Source: Longispora albida DSM 44784
GTDB taxonomy: Bacteria > Actinomycetota > Actinomycetes > Mycobacteriales > Micromonosporaceae
Direction: 5' to 3'
Assembly: GCF_000379825.1 (NCBI RefSeq)
Contig: NZ_KB903834.1
Span: forward strand, 479,976-543,975
DNA length: 64,000 bases
The notes under the pieces are model-generated. The model searched no databases. It saw nothing but the letters and a program-made list of their open reading frames with translations, and was not told the DNA's origin. Both the position numbers and the translations under genes were made by a program. Shown here piece by piece: positions 35,590 to 43,401 of this stretch (positions are counted from its first letter, which is position 1; each line of letters starts with the position of its first letter).

Positions 35590-37773
35590 ATGCAGCCGGA
35601 ATCACGCTCGGTCTGGCCCGTCGTCGGCGCCGTGTTCACAGGCCTGTGGATAACCGGTATCACCTGGTTCCTGCAGGCCGGATGGTGGACGGCGAGTGAG
35701 CTGGCCGTGACGGCCGGCGCGACGTTCTATCCGATCTACGCGGCCGCGGTGACGGTGGGTAACGCCGTACTGGTGGCCGGGTCTGCGGCGTTGCTGCTGC
35801 TGAGCCCGAGGGTGCGGGTCGTGGGCAAGGTCTGGCTCGGTGCCGCACTGGTGCTGGGTGTGATCGGGCTGGCACGGGCGATCCCCGGGCCGTATCACGA
35901 GTGGTTCCTGGCGGCGCAGATCGTGCTGCTGGCCCCGTTCGCGTGGCGGGTCAGAGGCTGGGGCGCGCTGGGCCTGGCGACCGGGCTCGCGGTGGCCGTG
36001 CCGTGGGCGTGGGGCGGTTCGCTGGGCGGCTGGGTCGAGTCGCTGCTGGGCGTGGTCCTGGCGTTCGTGGCGGGCTACGCGGCTGGTGGCGTGCTGCGGA
36101 GGTTCCCTGGCGGGTTCTGGGCCGGTGGGCTGGTGGCCGGGGTCGCGCTGCTGGTCGTCGCCGCCGGGATCGGGCAGCCGGGAGTCAGCCTCACCCTGAT
36201 GCTGCTGCTGGCCCCGCTGGGATTCGTCGCGAGTGTGCTGCGGGCACCGGGACAGATCGCCGCCATGACGACTGGCCTTGCGGTTGGGCCGCTGTTGTTC
36301 GTCGATCCGGGTGAGTTGTCACTCTCGCTCAACTTCGGATCCCGGGATGTTGGCTATTGGGCAGCGCTGGCGGTCGGCCTCTCGCTGGTCGTCGTGCTGA
36401 TGTTCATCATTTTGTACGGGGTCGCGGCCCGCCACCCCCTGCCGCATCCCGCCGTCGCGGCGGCGATGGTGCTGATCGTCCTGGCCGGCGGCACGTTCGT
36501 CTACTTCGGACTCGGCCAGCCCGGCTGGCACGGCGACCGGCTGTTCGTGGTCCTCAAGTCCCAGGCGGATGTCGGCGGGCTGAAGGGAGCCCCGGCCGTC
36601 CACGAGCGGCTGACCAGCCACGCGGCGAGCACGCAGCAGGGGCTGCGCAAAGCCCTCGGCGAACGCGGCCTGAAGTACAAGCCGTACTACCTGGTGAACG
36701 CGATCGAGGTCTGGGCGAGCGACCCGGTGACCCGGGGCTGGCTGTCCTCGCGCAGCGACGTGGACCGGGTACTGGGGAATCCGGAGCTGAGGCCGGTCCC
36801 GGAACGGCCTGAGCCGTTGAAGGGGGACAAAGCGGCGCCGTCGAGTCCGCTGTGGAACGTGGAGATTATCGGAGCCCCGGCGGCGTGGGCATCCGGGGCA
36901 CGCGGGCAGGGTGTCGTGATCGGCAGCTCCGACTCCGGCGTCGACGGGACACATCCGGCCATCGCCGCCGGGTGGCGGGGTGGCAGCGACTCGTGGCTCG
37001 ACCCCTGGTACGGGACGAAGACGCCGACGGACCTGAACGGGCACGGGACACACACGGTCGGCAGCGCGGCGGGAAAGAACGGGGTCGGCGTCGCGCCGGA
37101 CGCCCAGTGGATCGGCTGCGTGAACCTCGGCCGGAACATGTCCAACCCGGCGTCCTACCTGGACTGCATGGAGTTCATGCTCGCGCCGGGCGGCAACCCG
37201 GCCCGGGCAGCGAACGTGCTGAACAACTCGTGGGGCTGCCCGGTGCAGGAGGGCTGCGATCCGCAGACGTTCGCGCCCGCCGTACGGGCACTGCGCGCGG
37301 CCGGGATCTTCTTCGTCGTGTCGGCGGGGAACACCGGGCCGTTCTGCCAGAGCGGGCGGGACGTGCCGTCGCGGTACACCGAATCGTTCTCGGTCGGGGC
37401 GGTCAACAAGGACCGGCAGGTGACGTCGTTCTCCAGCCGGGGGCCGGTGGCAGGGCGCATCAAGCCGGACATCACCGCGCCGGGCGCCGCAATCCTCTCC
37501 GCCCTGCCGGGCGGCGGTTACGGCGAACTGGACGGCACCTCGATGGCCGGGCCGCACGTCGCCGGAGTGGTGGCCCTGATCTGGTCGGCGAATCCGGAGC
37601 TGGCCGGCAACGTGGAGCGCACCGAGCAGATCCTCCGGGAGACGGCGAGCCCGGTGACGGCAGTGGACTCCGAGAGCCAGCCGATCGGCGAGTGCGGCGA
37701 CACCCGCAACGTGACCGGTGCCGGGCTGGTGAGCGCCTCCGGCGCTGTGGCGCTCGCTCGCTCCGCTCGCTGA
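35590..37773 (+). CDS. S8 subtilisin-like protease fused to a multi-spanning membrane domain
   Basis: A 727-residue protein in two halves. Residues about 8-306 carry roughly ten hydrophobic helices with short loops and no known motif. Residues about 315-400 look like an I9-type prosegment region (RLFVVLKSQADV; HERLTSHAASTQQGL). The S8 catalytic domain spans about 425-725, with Asp448 (SDSGVDGTH), His485 (NGHGTHTVGS), oxyanion Asn581 (SAGNTG) and nucleophile Ser651 (GTSMAGPHVAG), all intact. Typical subtilases have a signal peptide instead. The C-terminus ends inside a short-repeat patch. The ATG at 35590 follows TAACGT by 6 nt. The catalytic domain is presumably extracellular (inference). Confidence 0.92.
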   Translation: MQPESRSVWPVVGAVFTGLWITGITWFLQAGWWTASELAVTAGATFYPIYAAAVTVGNAVLVAGSAALLLLSPRVRVVGKVWLGAALVLGVIGLARAIPGPYHEWFLAAQIVLLAPFAWRVRGWGALGLATGLAVAVPWAWGGSLGGWVESLLGVVLAFVAGYAAGGVLRRFPGGFWAGGLVAGVALLVVAAGIGQPGVSLTLMLLLAPLGFVASVLRAPGQIAAMTTGLAVGPLLFVDPGELSLSLNFGSRDVGYWAALAVGLSLVVVLMFIILYGVAARHPLPHPAVAAAMVLIVLAGGTFVYFGLGQPGWHGDRLFVVLKSQADVGGLKGAPAVHERLTSHAASTQQGLRKALGERGLKYKPYYLVNAIEVWASDPVTRGWLSSRSDVDRVLGNPELRPVPERPEPLKGDKAAPSSPLWNVEIIGAPAAWASGARGQGVVIGSSDSGVDGTHPAIAAGWRGGSDSWLDPWYGTKTPTDLNGHGTHTVGSAAGKNGVGVAPDAQWIGCVNLGRNMSNPASYLDCMEFMLAPGGNPARAANVLNNSWGCPVQEGCDPQTFAPAVRALRAAGIFFVVSAGNTGPFCQSGRDVPSRYTESFSVGAVNKDRQVTSFSSRGPVAGRIKPDITAPGAAILSALPGGGYGELDGTSMAGPHVAGVVALIWSANPELAGNVERTEQILRETASPVTAVDSESQPIGECGDTRNVTGAGLVSASGAVALARSAR

Positions 37774-37831
37774 ACGCTCACTGACGCTCACTACGTTCGC
37801 TCAACGCTCACTTCGTTCGCTGACGTTCGCT
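37748..37831 (+). repeat. degenerate ACGCTCACT / CGTTCGCT repeat patch
   Basis: ACGCTCACT occurs at 37774-37782, 37784-37792 and 37804-37812. CGTTCGCT occurs at 37794-37801, 37814-37821 and 37824-37831. Related CGCTCGCT units run back into the last codons and stop of the protease gene. The complementary units (AGCGAACG, AGTGAGCG) make the patch quasi-palindromic. Function unknown. Confidence 0.75.
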
Positions 37832-38073
37832 GGGCAGCGCCACGTGGCCGCTACCGCGGCCACAACGACCCGGCTCCGCCGGCCTGCCGGCCGGCCGCCG
37901 GCTCCGCCTTCACGGGCCCCAGCCTCCACGGCCCGCCTCGCCCCCACCCCGGCCCCCGTCCAGCCAAGGCTCACCCCCAGCCTCACAAAGCCCCCACCCA
38001 AACCTCAGCCGACCGGCCAAGCACGACAGGAAATGCGCCAGCTCCCCAGCGCACCCCGTGTGACCATGGCCCC
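37832..38073. other. gene-free stretch, C-rich on the plus strand
   Basis: About 240 bp between the repeat patch and the GNAT gene. It holds a GC-rich segment with CCGGCTCCGCC repeated at 37870-37880 and 37898-37908, then a strongly C-biased, proline-codon-like stretch with no credible gene, ribosome-binding site or clear promoter. Confidence 0.6.
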
Positions 38074-38541
38074 ATGACGACGAACCACGTCCGGCCACGC
38101 CCCGCGACCCCAGCCGACCAGGCCGAACTGCTCGACCTGTGGGCGCTGCTGTTCGACGAGGACCCCACAGCGCCTGAGGAGCCGTGGCGGCAGCACGCGG
38201 CTGGCTGGTTCACCCGCTTCGCCGACGACCCGGCCGGTGCGCGCTTCCCGGTGATCGAGGTCGGCGGGGCCATCGTCGCCACGGCGATCGGCACCCTCGA
38301 ACTCGGTGTGCCCAACCCCCAGTGCCCGAAGGGGCGCACCGTGCGCCTCGCGAACGTCATCACCCTGCCCGGGCACCGCGGGCACGGTTACGGCACGGCA
38401 CTCGTCCTGGACGTGCTCGGCTGGGCCAGGTCCATCGACGCCGACCGCGTCGACCTGAGCGCCACCCCCGAGGGCCAGCGGCTGTACGAACGGCACGGCT
38501 TCACAGTGACCTCGGCCCCGCGGATGAAACTCATGCTCTGA
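38074..38541 (+). CDS. GNAT family N-acetyltransferase
   Basis: A 155-residue acetyl-CoA-dependent acyltransferase, substrate unknown. The acetyl-CoA-binding A-motif is VITLPGHRGHGYGTALVLDVLGWA at about 90-113 (R/Q-x-x-G-x-G/A form RGHGYGT). The final LSATPEGQRLYERHGFTVTSAPRMKL motif is that of single-domain GNATs. The start is ATG at 38074; no Shine-Dalgarno is apparent. It ends 18 bp from the convergent histidine kinase gene. Confidence 0.88.
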   Translation: MTTNHVRPRPATPADQAELLDLWALLFDEDPTAPEEPWRQHAAGWFTRFADDPAGARFPVIEVGGAIVATAIGTLELGVPNPQCPKGRTVRLANVITLPGHRGHGYGTALVLDVLGWARSIDADRVDLSATPEGQRLYERHGFTVTSAPRMKLML

Positions 38542-38559
38542 GGTGTGAGCCAGGACCTC

Positions 38560-39768
38560 TCAGCCCGCCACCGGCAGGCTCAGCCGGAACCGGGCTCCGA
38601 CCTCGCTGCTCTCCAGGGACACCCGGCCACCGTGTGCCTGCGCGATCCCGGCCACGATCGCCAGGCCCAGGCCCGAGCCGCCCTGGGCTGCCGCCCGGGC
38701 CACCCCGGCCCGGTAGAACCGGTCGAAGACGCGGTCGGCGTGTTCGGCGGGGATGCCCGGGCCGACGTCCGCGACGTCCACGTAGCCCGGCCCGACCGTG
38801 ACCCGCACCGGGCCCGTCGTGTGCCGGAGGGCGTTGTCGACCAGGTTGCTGATCGCCTGGCGGAGCCGCACCGGGTCGCCGGAGACCACAGTGGACACCC
38901 CGTCCAGCGTCACCCGGTCCGACAGGTCGTCGAGGACGATGTCTGCTGCCAGGTCGAGTAGGTCGACGCGCTGCCGCTCGGTGCGTGCCTGCTCTCCCGA
39001 GTCGATCTGGGCCAGCAGGAGCAGGTCGTTCACGAGGCCGGTCATCCGGACGGCCTGCTTGCCGATCCGGTCCATGATCTGGGCCGTGCTCTCGTCGCTG
39101 AGCGTCGGGCGCTGCTGCTGGTACATGTCGGCGTAGCCACGGATCGTCGTCACCGGGGTGCGCAGCTCGTGCGAGGCCTCCCCCATGAAGCGGCGCATCC
39201 GTTCGGCCGTGTCCAGGGCCGAGCGCTCCGAGGCCTGCCTGGCCAGCAGGTCCGCCTCCATCCGGCCGAGTGACCGGGCCAGCCACCAGCACGCGAGGCC
39301 GAGGAGCAGGAGCGCCGCCGCCGAGACGCCGATGTTGATCCGGGTCATCCGGCCGACGATCCGGTCGACGTTGGCGAGGCTCACCGAGACCGCCAGGTAT
39401 CCGCGCGGGTCGGCGACCCTGACGACCAGCCAGTCGCCCTTCTCGAACGGCTGGCCGAGCTTGCCCGGCTTGACGTCCGGCGGCTTCTGGTCACCGGAGT
39501 CCAGTGTGGACAGCAGCTCGCCGTCCGCCGAGTAGCTCTGGACGACGAAGTCGCTGGGGAGTTCCTGCCGGGGCCGGTTGGCCGGGCCGGGGGCCGGCCG
39601 CTGGAGCATGCGCGCCCGTTCGGCTGTCGTCATGAGCCGCTGCTCGGTCTGCTTGACGAGGTAGCCGCGGAGCAGCCGGGTACCGGCGAATCCCGTGACG
39701 AACAGGGTGACCGTGACGAGGGCGAGCACGCCGGCCACGAGCCGGAGCCACAGGGGTGCCCGCCTCAT
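38560..39768 (-). CDS. two-component sensor histidine kinase
   Basis: A 402-residue membrane kinase. Helix 1 is about 8-30, the extracytoplasmic sensor about 31-144, helix 2 about 145-165 and a short HAMP-like linker about 166-190. The phospho-acceptor is His200 in GEASHELRTPV. The ATPase domain shows N-box NLVDNALRH, G1 VADVGPGIP and G2 GGSGLGLAI. It is the second gene of an operon: its ATG overlaps the stop of the response regulator by 4 nt. The signal sensed is unknown; the layout is that of the TrcS/MprB-like group. Confidence 0.95.
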   Translation of the reverse strand: MRRAPLWLRLVAGVLALVTVTLFVTGFAGTRLLRGYLVKQTEQRLMTTAERARMLQRPAPGPANRPRQELPSDFVVQSYSADGELLSTLDSGDQKPPDVKPGKLGQPFEKGDWLVVRVADPRGYLAVSVSLANVDRIVGRMTRINIGVSAAALLLLGLACWWLARSLGRMEADLLARQASERSALDTAERMRRFMGEASHELRTPVTTIRGYADMYQQQRPTLSDESTAQIMDRIGKQAVRMTGLVNDLLLLAQIDSGEQARTERQRVDLLDLAADIVLDDLSDRVTLDGVSTVVSGDPVRLRQAISNLVDNALRHTTGPVRVTVGPGYVDVADVGPGIPAEHADRVFDRFYRAGVARAAAQGGSGLGLAIVAGIAQAHGGRVSLESSEVGARFRLSLPVAG

Positions 39769-40442
39769 GCGCGGGGCGCCCGGAGGACGTAGCCGACCCC
39801 GCGCAGGGTGTTGATCAGGTTGGGGCCGCCGGTGTCGAGCTTCTTGCGCAGGTAGGAGATGTACAGCTCGACGATGTTGGCCTCACCGTTGTAGTCCTGG
39901 CCCCAGACCCGGTCGAGGATCTGCGCCTTCGACACCACCCGGCCAGCGTTGACCAGGAGGTAGTGCAGCAGCCGGAACTCGGTCGGCGACAACGCCAGCG
40001 GCTGGCCGTCCCTGCGCGCCTCGTGGCTTTCCGGGTCGAGTTCGAGGTCGGCACACACCAGCAGCGCGGACTCCTGGCCGGGCGTGCGGCGCAGGACGGC
40101 GTGGATCCGGGCGATCAGCTCGTCGAGCGCGAAGGGCTTGGTGACGTAGTCGTCGCCGCCGAGGGTCAGGCCGGCCACGCGGTCGTCGAGGTCGGAGCGG
40201 GCGGTCAGGAAGACCACAGGTGTGTCCACAGTGGCGCGGAGCTGCTTGAGAACGGCGAAGCCGTCGGTGTCCGGGAGCATCACGTCGAGGATGATCAGGT
40301 CGGGGCGGTTCCCGCCGGCCGCCCGCAGAGCCTCGGCACCGGTCCCGACGGCGGTGACGTCGAATCCGGCGTACTGGAGGCTGCCGGTGAGAAGTTCCCG
40401 GATTTCCGGTTCGTCCTCCACCAGGAGCAGCCGGGTACTCAT
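39765..40442 (-). CDS. OmpR/PhoB-type response regulator
   Basis: A 225-residue regulator. The receiver domain has acidic pocket Glu9-Asp10, phospho-acceptor Asp53 (LIILDVMLP), a Thr in VFLTARSD and Lys in DDYVTKPF. The C-terminal winged helix (about 127-222) has LSPTEFRLLHYLLVNAGRVVSKAQILDRVWG and ends with NTLRGVGYVLR. GAGGAG precedes the ATG by 5 nt. It is first in the operon with the histidine kinase. The divergent lipoprotein gene, with direct repeats in its leader, is a likely target (inference). Confidence 0.95.
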   Translation of the reverse strand: MSTRLLLVEDEPEIRELLTGSLQYAGFDVTAVGTGAEALRAAGGNRPDLIILDVMLPDTDGFAVLKQLRATVDTPVVFLTARSDLDDRVAGLTLGGDDYVTKPFALDELIARIHAVLRRTPGQESALLVCADLELDPESHEARRDGQPLALSPTEFRLLHYLLVNAGRVVSKAQILDRVWGQDYNGEANIVELYISYLRKKLDTGGPNLINTLRGVGYVLRAPRA

Positions 40443-40530
40443 CGCGGCTCCTCGGTGACCCTCACTCCTTCACCTTAGTCATTCGCATGGCGGCAGCCAG
40501 GCACGATAAGGTCGCGCGCCACACCCTTAC

Positions 40531-40566
40531 CGAACACGAATATCGAACTCGCTACACGAACACGAA
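40531..40566 (+). promoter_or_regulatory. direct repeat CGAACACGAA upstream of a lipoprotein gene
   Basis: CGAACACGAA occurs at 40531-40540 and 40557-40566, 26 bp apart, in the region between the divergent response regulator and the lipoprotein gene. OmpR-type regulators typically bind direct repeats; binding here is inferred. Confidence 0.4.
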
Positions 40567-40580
40567 CGGGGATCCGAACG

Positions 40581-41273
40581 TTGCGTACCACCCTGCCCCT
40601 CGCCGTGGCCGCCCTCGGCCTGATCGCCCTCGCCGGATGCGGCTCGCCGGCCGAGAAGCCCGCCGCACAGGCCTCCGCCCCCAGTACTCAGGCCGCCAGC
40701 GCGGCACCCTCCGCCCCGCCGCTGTCCCGGGTGGATCTCCGCCCGCGCGTGAAGGCCGCGGCCCTGACCGCCGAGGACTGGACGGCCGCTGGCAACGCCG
40801 GCCAGCCAGAGTCCGAGAAGGTGGACCCGTCTGCCTCCCCGAGGGTCCTGGGGTGGTGTGACCCCCGGATCTCCAGTGACGACGACATTCTCGTCGAGTT
40901 CGAGCGCAAGTGGTCCGGAGCGACGTCGGACACCCTGGGGTACGGCAAGTCCATCGCGGCCACCATCATCGAGGAGGCGAAGAAGGCCATGTCCGTCTGC
41001 TCCGACTACGACAGGGGCACCTCCAAGGTCTCCGTGGCCAGCGAGTTCACCGTGCCAGCTCAGCCGGGCGTCACCGCGCAGCACAGTTACTGCGTGACCG
41101 CCAGGTTCGACAAGGGCACCACCAACAGCGCGTGCTTCGTGATCCTCGCCCGGGACGTGCCCGGCGGCACGATCGTGAGCAGGACACACGTCCAGAGTGG
41201 CAGTGTGGACAATGCCAAGGAGTTCCTCAGCGAACTCATCCCGGCTCTCGCCGCCAACATCACCAAGGCCTGA
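40581..41273 (+). CDS. hypothetical secreted lipoprotein
   Basis: A 230-residue lipoprotein with signal peptide and lipobox LAGC (Cys20), then a Ser/Ala/Pro-rich spacer to about residue 50. A globular domain with scattered cysteines (LGWCDPR, SVCSDYD, YCVTARFD, SACFVIL) follows, plausibly two disulfides. It resembles the sensor-like lipoproteins of actinomycetes (PknH-sensor-type length) but I cannot assign a family. The TTG start at 40581 is supported by GGGGA with 7-8-nt spacing. It is divergent from the two-component operon. Confidence 0.76.
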   Translation: MRTTLPLAVAALGLIALAGCGSPAEKPAAQASAPSTQAASAAPSAPPLSRVDLRPRVKAAALTAEDWTAAGNAGQPESEKVDPSASPRVLGWCDPRISSDDDILVEFERKWSGATSDTLGYGKSIAATIIEEAKKAMSVCSDYDRGTSKVSVASEFTVPAQPGVTAQHSYCVTARFDKGTTNSACFVILARDVPGGTIVSRTHVQSGSVDNAKEFLSELIPALAANITKA

Positions 41274-41295
41274 CCAGCCGGCTCAGCCCCGTACG

Positions 41296-42711
41296 TCACA
41301 TGTCCTCGAGTTCGCGGCCACGGGTCTCGGTGACCGCGCGGAACACGAAGACCAGGGCGAGCAGGGCGAACACTGTGTACAGCCCGTAGGCGAGGACGAG
41401 GCTCACGTTCGACAGCGGCGGGAAGGTGACCGTGATCAGCCAGTTGGCCACCCACTGGGCCGCCGCCGCGACCGCCAGCGCTGTCGCGCGGATCTTGTTG
41501 TTGAACATCTCGCCGAGCAGTACCCAGACCACCGGGCCCCAGCTCATGCCGAAGGCGAAGACGTAGACGTTGGCCGCGACCAGTGCGGCGTTGCCGGCCA
41601 GCGGGCCGAGGACGAGGTCCTTGCCGGAGCCGGTCGCCGTGCTGAACGCCCAGGCCATCGTGCCGAGCGAGAGCACCATGCCGGCCGCGCCGATCAGGAG
41701 CAGCGGTTTGCGGCCGATCCGGTCGATCAGCGCGATCGCGACCAGGGTGGTGACGATGTTGACGATCGACGTGATGACGGAGGTGAGCATCGCGTCGGAC
41801 TCGGTGAAACCGACGGCCTGCCAGAGCGTCGTCGAGTAGTAGAAGATCACGTTGATCCCGACGAACTGCTGGAAGGCCGACAGCAGGATGCCGACCCAGA
41901 CGATCGGCAGCAGGCCGAGCACCGGGCCGCGCAGCGACTTCAGGTTCACCACCTGGTCGCCGCCGGCCAGGGACTTCACGATCTCCGAGAGGCGTACCTC
42001 GACGTCGCCGCCGACGAAGCGCTTGAGGACCCGGCGCGCCCCGTCCAGATCTTTGATCTTCACCAGGTACCGGGGCGACTCGGGAATCTGGAGGGCCAGG
42101 ACGCCGTACACGAGTGCCGGGAGCAGCGCCGAGGCGAACATCCACCGCCATGCCGTCCCGCCCCACGGTGCCTCACCGCTCGCGCCGCCCGAGACGTCGG
42201 CGATGACGTAGTCGACGAGCAGCGAGGCGAAGATCCCGCACACGATCGCGAGTTGTTGCAGTGAGCCGAGCCTGCCCCGGATGTCGGCGGGGGCGATCTC
42301 CGCGATGTAGGCGGGCGCGATCACGGAGGCGGCCCCGATCGCGAAGCCGCCGACGAGCCGCCAGAAGGTGAGGCTGACCGGGCCGACGGCCAGCGCCGAC
42401 CCGACGGCGCTGATCGCGAACAGCGAGGCCGCGACGACCATCACCCGCAGCCGTCCCCAGCGGTCGGCCAGCGGGCCCGCGTACCAGGCGCCGGCCGCGC
42501 AGCCGAGCAGCGCAGACGAGACGACGAAGCCGAGGACGGTCGACGACAGGTTGAACTCGGTCTCGATGGCGTCCACCGCACCGTTGATGACGGCCGTGTC
42601 GTAGCCGAACAGGAAGCCGCCCAGTGCCGCCGCGCCGGCCACGAAGACGACCGCCCCGCTACGCTCCGGATGACTCGTCATGCTTTGTCCAGCCTTTTCC
42701 GGTTCAGCCAT
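41296..42711 (-). CDS. sugar porter family MFS transporter
   Basis: A 471-residue, 12-helix proton-coupled sugar importer. Family signatures include GFLFGYDTAVINGA, the loop GPLADRWGRLRVM, RLVGGFAIGAASVIAPAYIAEIAPADIRG, IPESPRYLVK before the central loop, QQFVGINVIFYYS, LIDRIGRKPLLL and a C-terminal TETRGRELEDM (PETKG-like). The ATG at 42709-42711 is supported by TACCGT 6 nt upstream; an ATG ten codons later has no such signal. It is divergent from the MurL operon with only 31 bp between start codons. The substrate is probably a hexose or pentose. Confidence 0.92.
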   Translation of the reverse strand: MAEPEKAGQSMTSHPERSGAVVFVAGAAALGGFLFGYDTAVINGAVDAIETEFNLSSTVLGFVVSSALLGCAAGAWYAGPLADRWGRLRVMVVAASLFAISAVGSALAVGPVSLTFWRLVGGFAIGAASVIAPAYIAEIAPADIRGRLGSLQQLAIVCGIFASLLVDYVIADVSGGASGEAPWGGTAWRWMFASALLPALVYGVLALQIPESPRYLVKIKDLDGARRVLKRFVGGDVEVRLSEIVKSLAGGDQVVNLKSLRGPVLGLLPIVWVGILLSAFQQFVGINVIFYYSTTLWQAVGFTESDAMLTSVITSIVNIVTTLVAIALIDRIGRKPLLLIGAAGMVLSLGTMAWAFSTATGSGKDLVLGPLAGNAALVAANVYVFAFGMSWGPVVWVLLGEMFNNKIRATALAVAAAAQWVANWLITVTFPPLSNVSLVLAYGLYTVFALLALVFVFRAVTETRGRELEDM

Positions 42712-42717
42712 ACCCGG

Positions 42718-42735
42718 ACGGTACCCGGCTAGGCT
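42718..42735. promoter_or_regulatory. back-to-back leaderless promoters between sugar porter and MurL operon
   Basis: Minus strand: TACCGT at 42723-42718, 6 nt before the ATG at 42711. Plus strand: TAGGCT at 42730-42735, 7 nt before the ATG at 42743. The two -10 boxes are 6 bp apart, so polymerases cannot occupy both at once. Each -35 region would fall inside the other gene. Confidence 0.6.
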
Positions 42736-42742
42736 GCATCGC

Positions 42743-43393
42743 ATGGGCCGAATCACCCCGCCGCCGACCCTGGCGCACTCCGAGCTCGGCATCGTCAGCC
42801 GGGAGGCCCCGGTCCTGCGCGCCGACACCTGCCTGACGGAGGGCGGGCTGGGGCTACGCGCACTGGTACCGGTCATCGGCGGCCAGATCGCAGGCCGCGC
42901 GGAGGCCCAGCTCGCCGCCGTCGGCCGGGTGCTCGGCGAGCCGGTGCCCGAGATCGGCCCGCTGTTCGATGACTACTGCTCCCAGGCCGGCACGGCGCTC
43001 GTCGAGCTGGTCACGTACCGGACGGCCTGGCTGGCCATCGCGGGCCCGCTGACCATCGAGCCCGGTACGCCCAGGCAGCCCCGGCCACAGGGGCATCCAC
43101 TGGAGTGCGCGCTGCGGCGTACCACCTCACAGCTTCGCTTTCCGCAGCAGCCAGCGGTCGTGACCCTGGTCAGCAGCGGTGAACTATTGATCAAAGCCGA
43201 TGATTGTCCGGTCTGTCACCCCGAGCCGCTGTTCGGGCTGTTCGAGGCGGCCGGGCTGCCGATCGCTATCATCGGTCAGGAAACGGCGACCACCGCCCCG
43301 GTGGCTGCCTGGGCGATCGGCCACGAGGGTGTGCGCACCGACGCCATCGGGCATCCGATCAGCCGCAGGCTCGCCGCACTGATCGGAAGGTAA
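42743..43393 (+). CDS. unknown protein, first gene of the MurL/MurD2 operon
   Basis: A 216-residue soluble protein I do not recognise. Visible features are an N-terminal PPPTLAHSELGIVSREAPVLRAD segment, a helical middle, and a C-terminal half with VVTLVSSGELLIKADDCPVCHPE carrying a CxxC pair (about 155-158). Hydrophobic strands (PIAIIGQETATTAP) and GHEGVRTDAIGHPISRR follow. No nucleotide-binding loop is evident. The start is fixed by TAGGCT 7 nt upstream. Only 8 nt separate it from murL, so it is co-transcribed with peptidoglycan D-glutamate genes; the function is open. Confidence 0.7.
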   Translation: MGRITPPPTLAHSELGIVSREAPVLRADTCLTEGGLGLRALVPVIGGQIAGRAEAQLAAVGRVLGEPVPEIGPLFDDYCSQAGTALVELVTYRTAWLAIAGPLTIEPGTPRQPRPQGHPLECALRRTTSQLRFPQQPAVVTLVSSGELLIKADDCPVCHPEPLFGLFEAAGLPIAIIGQETATTAPVAAWAIGHEGVRTDAIGHPISRRLAALIGR

Positions 43394-43401
43394 GTATTCG
43401 C

